Shown piece after piece: positions 6,542 through 7,318 of a DNA stretch of 7,318 nt (the first letter of the stretch is position 1; each line of letters starts with the position of its first letter). The position numbers and the translations under genes are program-made. The DNA is taken from NCBI GenBank assembly GCA_044342535.1, contig JBIIPQ010000215.1:1-7318 (forward strand), written 5' to 3'. The notes under the pieces were generated by a model that made no database searches, was not told the origin of the DNA, and saw nothing but the letters and a program-made list of their open reading frames with translations. This stretch comes from UBA4615 sp044342535 (GTDB lineage: Bacteria; Pseudomonadota; Gammaproteobacteria; Burkholderiales; Burkholderiaceae_E).

Positions 6542-7318
6542 ACGCATCGGCCTCCTCCACCGCCGCCGGCGCCGCAGCGCCGGTCACCGCCGCGCCCGCG
6601 GTCGCCTCGGGCAACCGCGGCCTGCTGCTGTTCGTCGCGTTCATCGCGGTGATGATGGTCGCGCCGCACGTCGGCGCGTACCCGGTCTTCCTGATGAAGC
6701 TGCTGTGCTTCGCGCTGTTCGCCTGCGCATTCAACCTGCTCATCGGCTACGTCGGGCTGCTGTCGTTCGGACATGCGATGTTCTTCGGCATGTCCGCCTA
6801 CGTCAGCGCACACACGGTGAAGGTGCTCGGCTGGAACCCGGAGTTCGGTATTCTCGCCGGCACGGCGGTCGCGGCGGTGCTGGGACTCATCGTGGGCCTG
6901 ATCGCCATCCGCCGGCAGGGCATCTACTTCGCGATGGTCACGCTGGCGCTGTCGCAGATGGTGTTCTTCTTCTGTCTGCAGGCGCCTTTCACCGGCGGAG
7001 AGGACGGCATCCAGTCGGTACCGAGACGCGCGCTGTTCGGCTTGATCGACACGAAGAACGACCTGACGATGTTCTACGTGGTGCTCGCGATCTTCGTGAT
7101 CGGCTTCGCGATCATCTACCGGACGATCCACTCCCCGTTCGGGCAGGTGCTGAAGGCGATCCGCGAGAACGAGCCGCGCGCGATCTCGCTCGGCTATCAG
7201 GTCGACCGCTACAAGCTGGTCGCCTTCGTGCTGTCGGCCACGCTGGCCGGCGTGGCCGGCGGCACCAAGTCGCTGGTGTTCCAGCTCGCCTCGCTGACCG
7301 ACGTCACCTGGCAGATGT
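6538..7318 (+). CDS. livM: ABC importer membrane permease, LivM type (3' end missing)
   Basis: The frame opens at ATG 6538 inside the livH stop (ATGA overlap) and stays open to the window end, giving 260 residues without a stop. GGGAAG at 6527-6532 lies 5 bases before the ATG. The first 26 residues are Ala/Ser/Thr/Pro-rich and precede the first membrane segment at about 28-42. Next come FNLLIGYVGLLSFGHAMFFG (65-84), the LivM counterpart of the LivH INFTHG region, several further hydrophobic segments, and the motif RRQGIYFAMVTLALSQM (125-141). The loop FGQVLKAIRENEPRAISLGY (201-220) is the EAA-like coupling loop to an ATPase. LivM proteins are usually longer than 300 residues, so the last helices lie outside. 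It would dimerise with LivH to form the transport path. Confidence 0.93.
   Translation, partial: MNASASSTAAGAAAPVTAAPAVASGNRGLLLFVAFIAVMMVAPHVGAYPVFLMKLLCFALFACAFNLLIGYVGLLSFGHAMFFGMSAYVSAHTVKVLGWNPEFGILAGTAVAAVLGLIVGLIAIRRQGIYFAMVTLALSQMVFFFCLQAPFTGGEDGIQSVPRRALFGLIDTKNDLTMFYVVLAIFVIGFAIIYRTIHSPFGQVLKAIRENEPRAISLGYQVDRYKLVAFVLSATLAGVAGGTKSLVFQLASLTDVTWQM

Overview
The window is chromosomal DNA from a high-GC Gram-negative bacterium, most likely a betaproteobacterium of the order Burkholderiales. This rests on the strong G/C preference at third codon positions, an HslU close to the proteobacterial type, a DUF4124 envelope protein, and an ABC importer whose subunits resemble a clade I know from Burkholderia and Bordetella relatives. 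Taxonomy is inferred from family resemblance; no search was run.

Layout. Bases 1-680 hold the 3' part of an alpha/beta hydrolase of the predicted dienelactone hydrolase type, with its nucleophile elbow, a candidate acid and a histidine visible. A 149-base gap with a strong AGGAGG site leads to a small secreted or lipid-anchored DUF4124 protein (830-1267). This gene converges on hslU (minus strand, 1286-2638), and an inverted repeat covers both stop codons. hslU encodes a complete ATPase/unfoldase, but its usual partner hslV is on neither side.

A 222-base divergent region (2639-2860) separates hslU from a plus-strand operon. It holds a perfect 14-base palindrome, a sigma70-like promoter candidate and an inverted repeat around its -10 box.

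The operon encodes one complete branched-chain amino acid-type (HAAT/Liv) importer: livG and livF ATPases (overlapping by 8 bases), a periplasmic binding protein with signal peptide, livH permease, and livM permease (overlapping livH by ATGA, cut by the window end). The order GF-binding protein-HM differs from E. coli livKHMGF. The only notable gap inside the operon, between the binding-protein gene and livH, carries two perfect GC-rich hairpins in tandem and no visible Shine-Dalgarno for livH. That arrangement would fit making more binding protein than membrane subunits.

Together, the binding protein would capture a small organic ligand in the periplasm (a branched-chain amino acid, an aromatic acid or another carboxylate), LivH/LivM would form the membrane path, and LivG/LivF would hydrolyse ATP. 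The ligand cannot be read from the sequence. I found no new type of system, mobile element, CRISPR array or RNA gene. The points worth checking are the separation of hslU from hslV, the divergent regulatory region, and the intercistronic hairpins.
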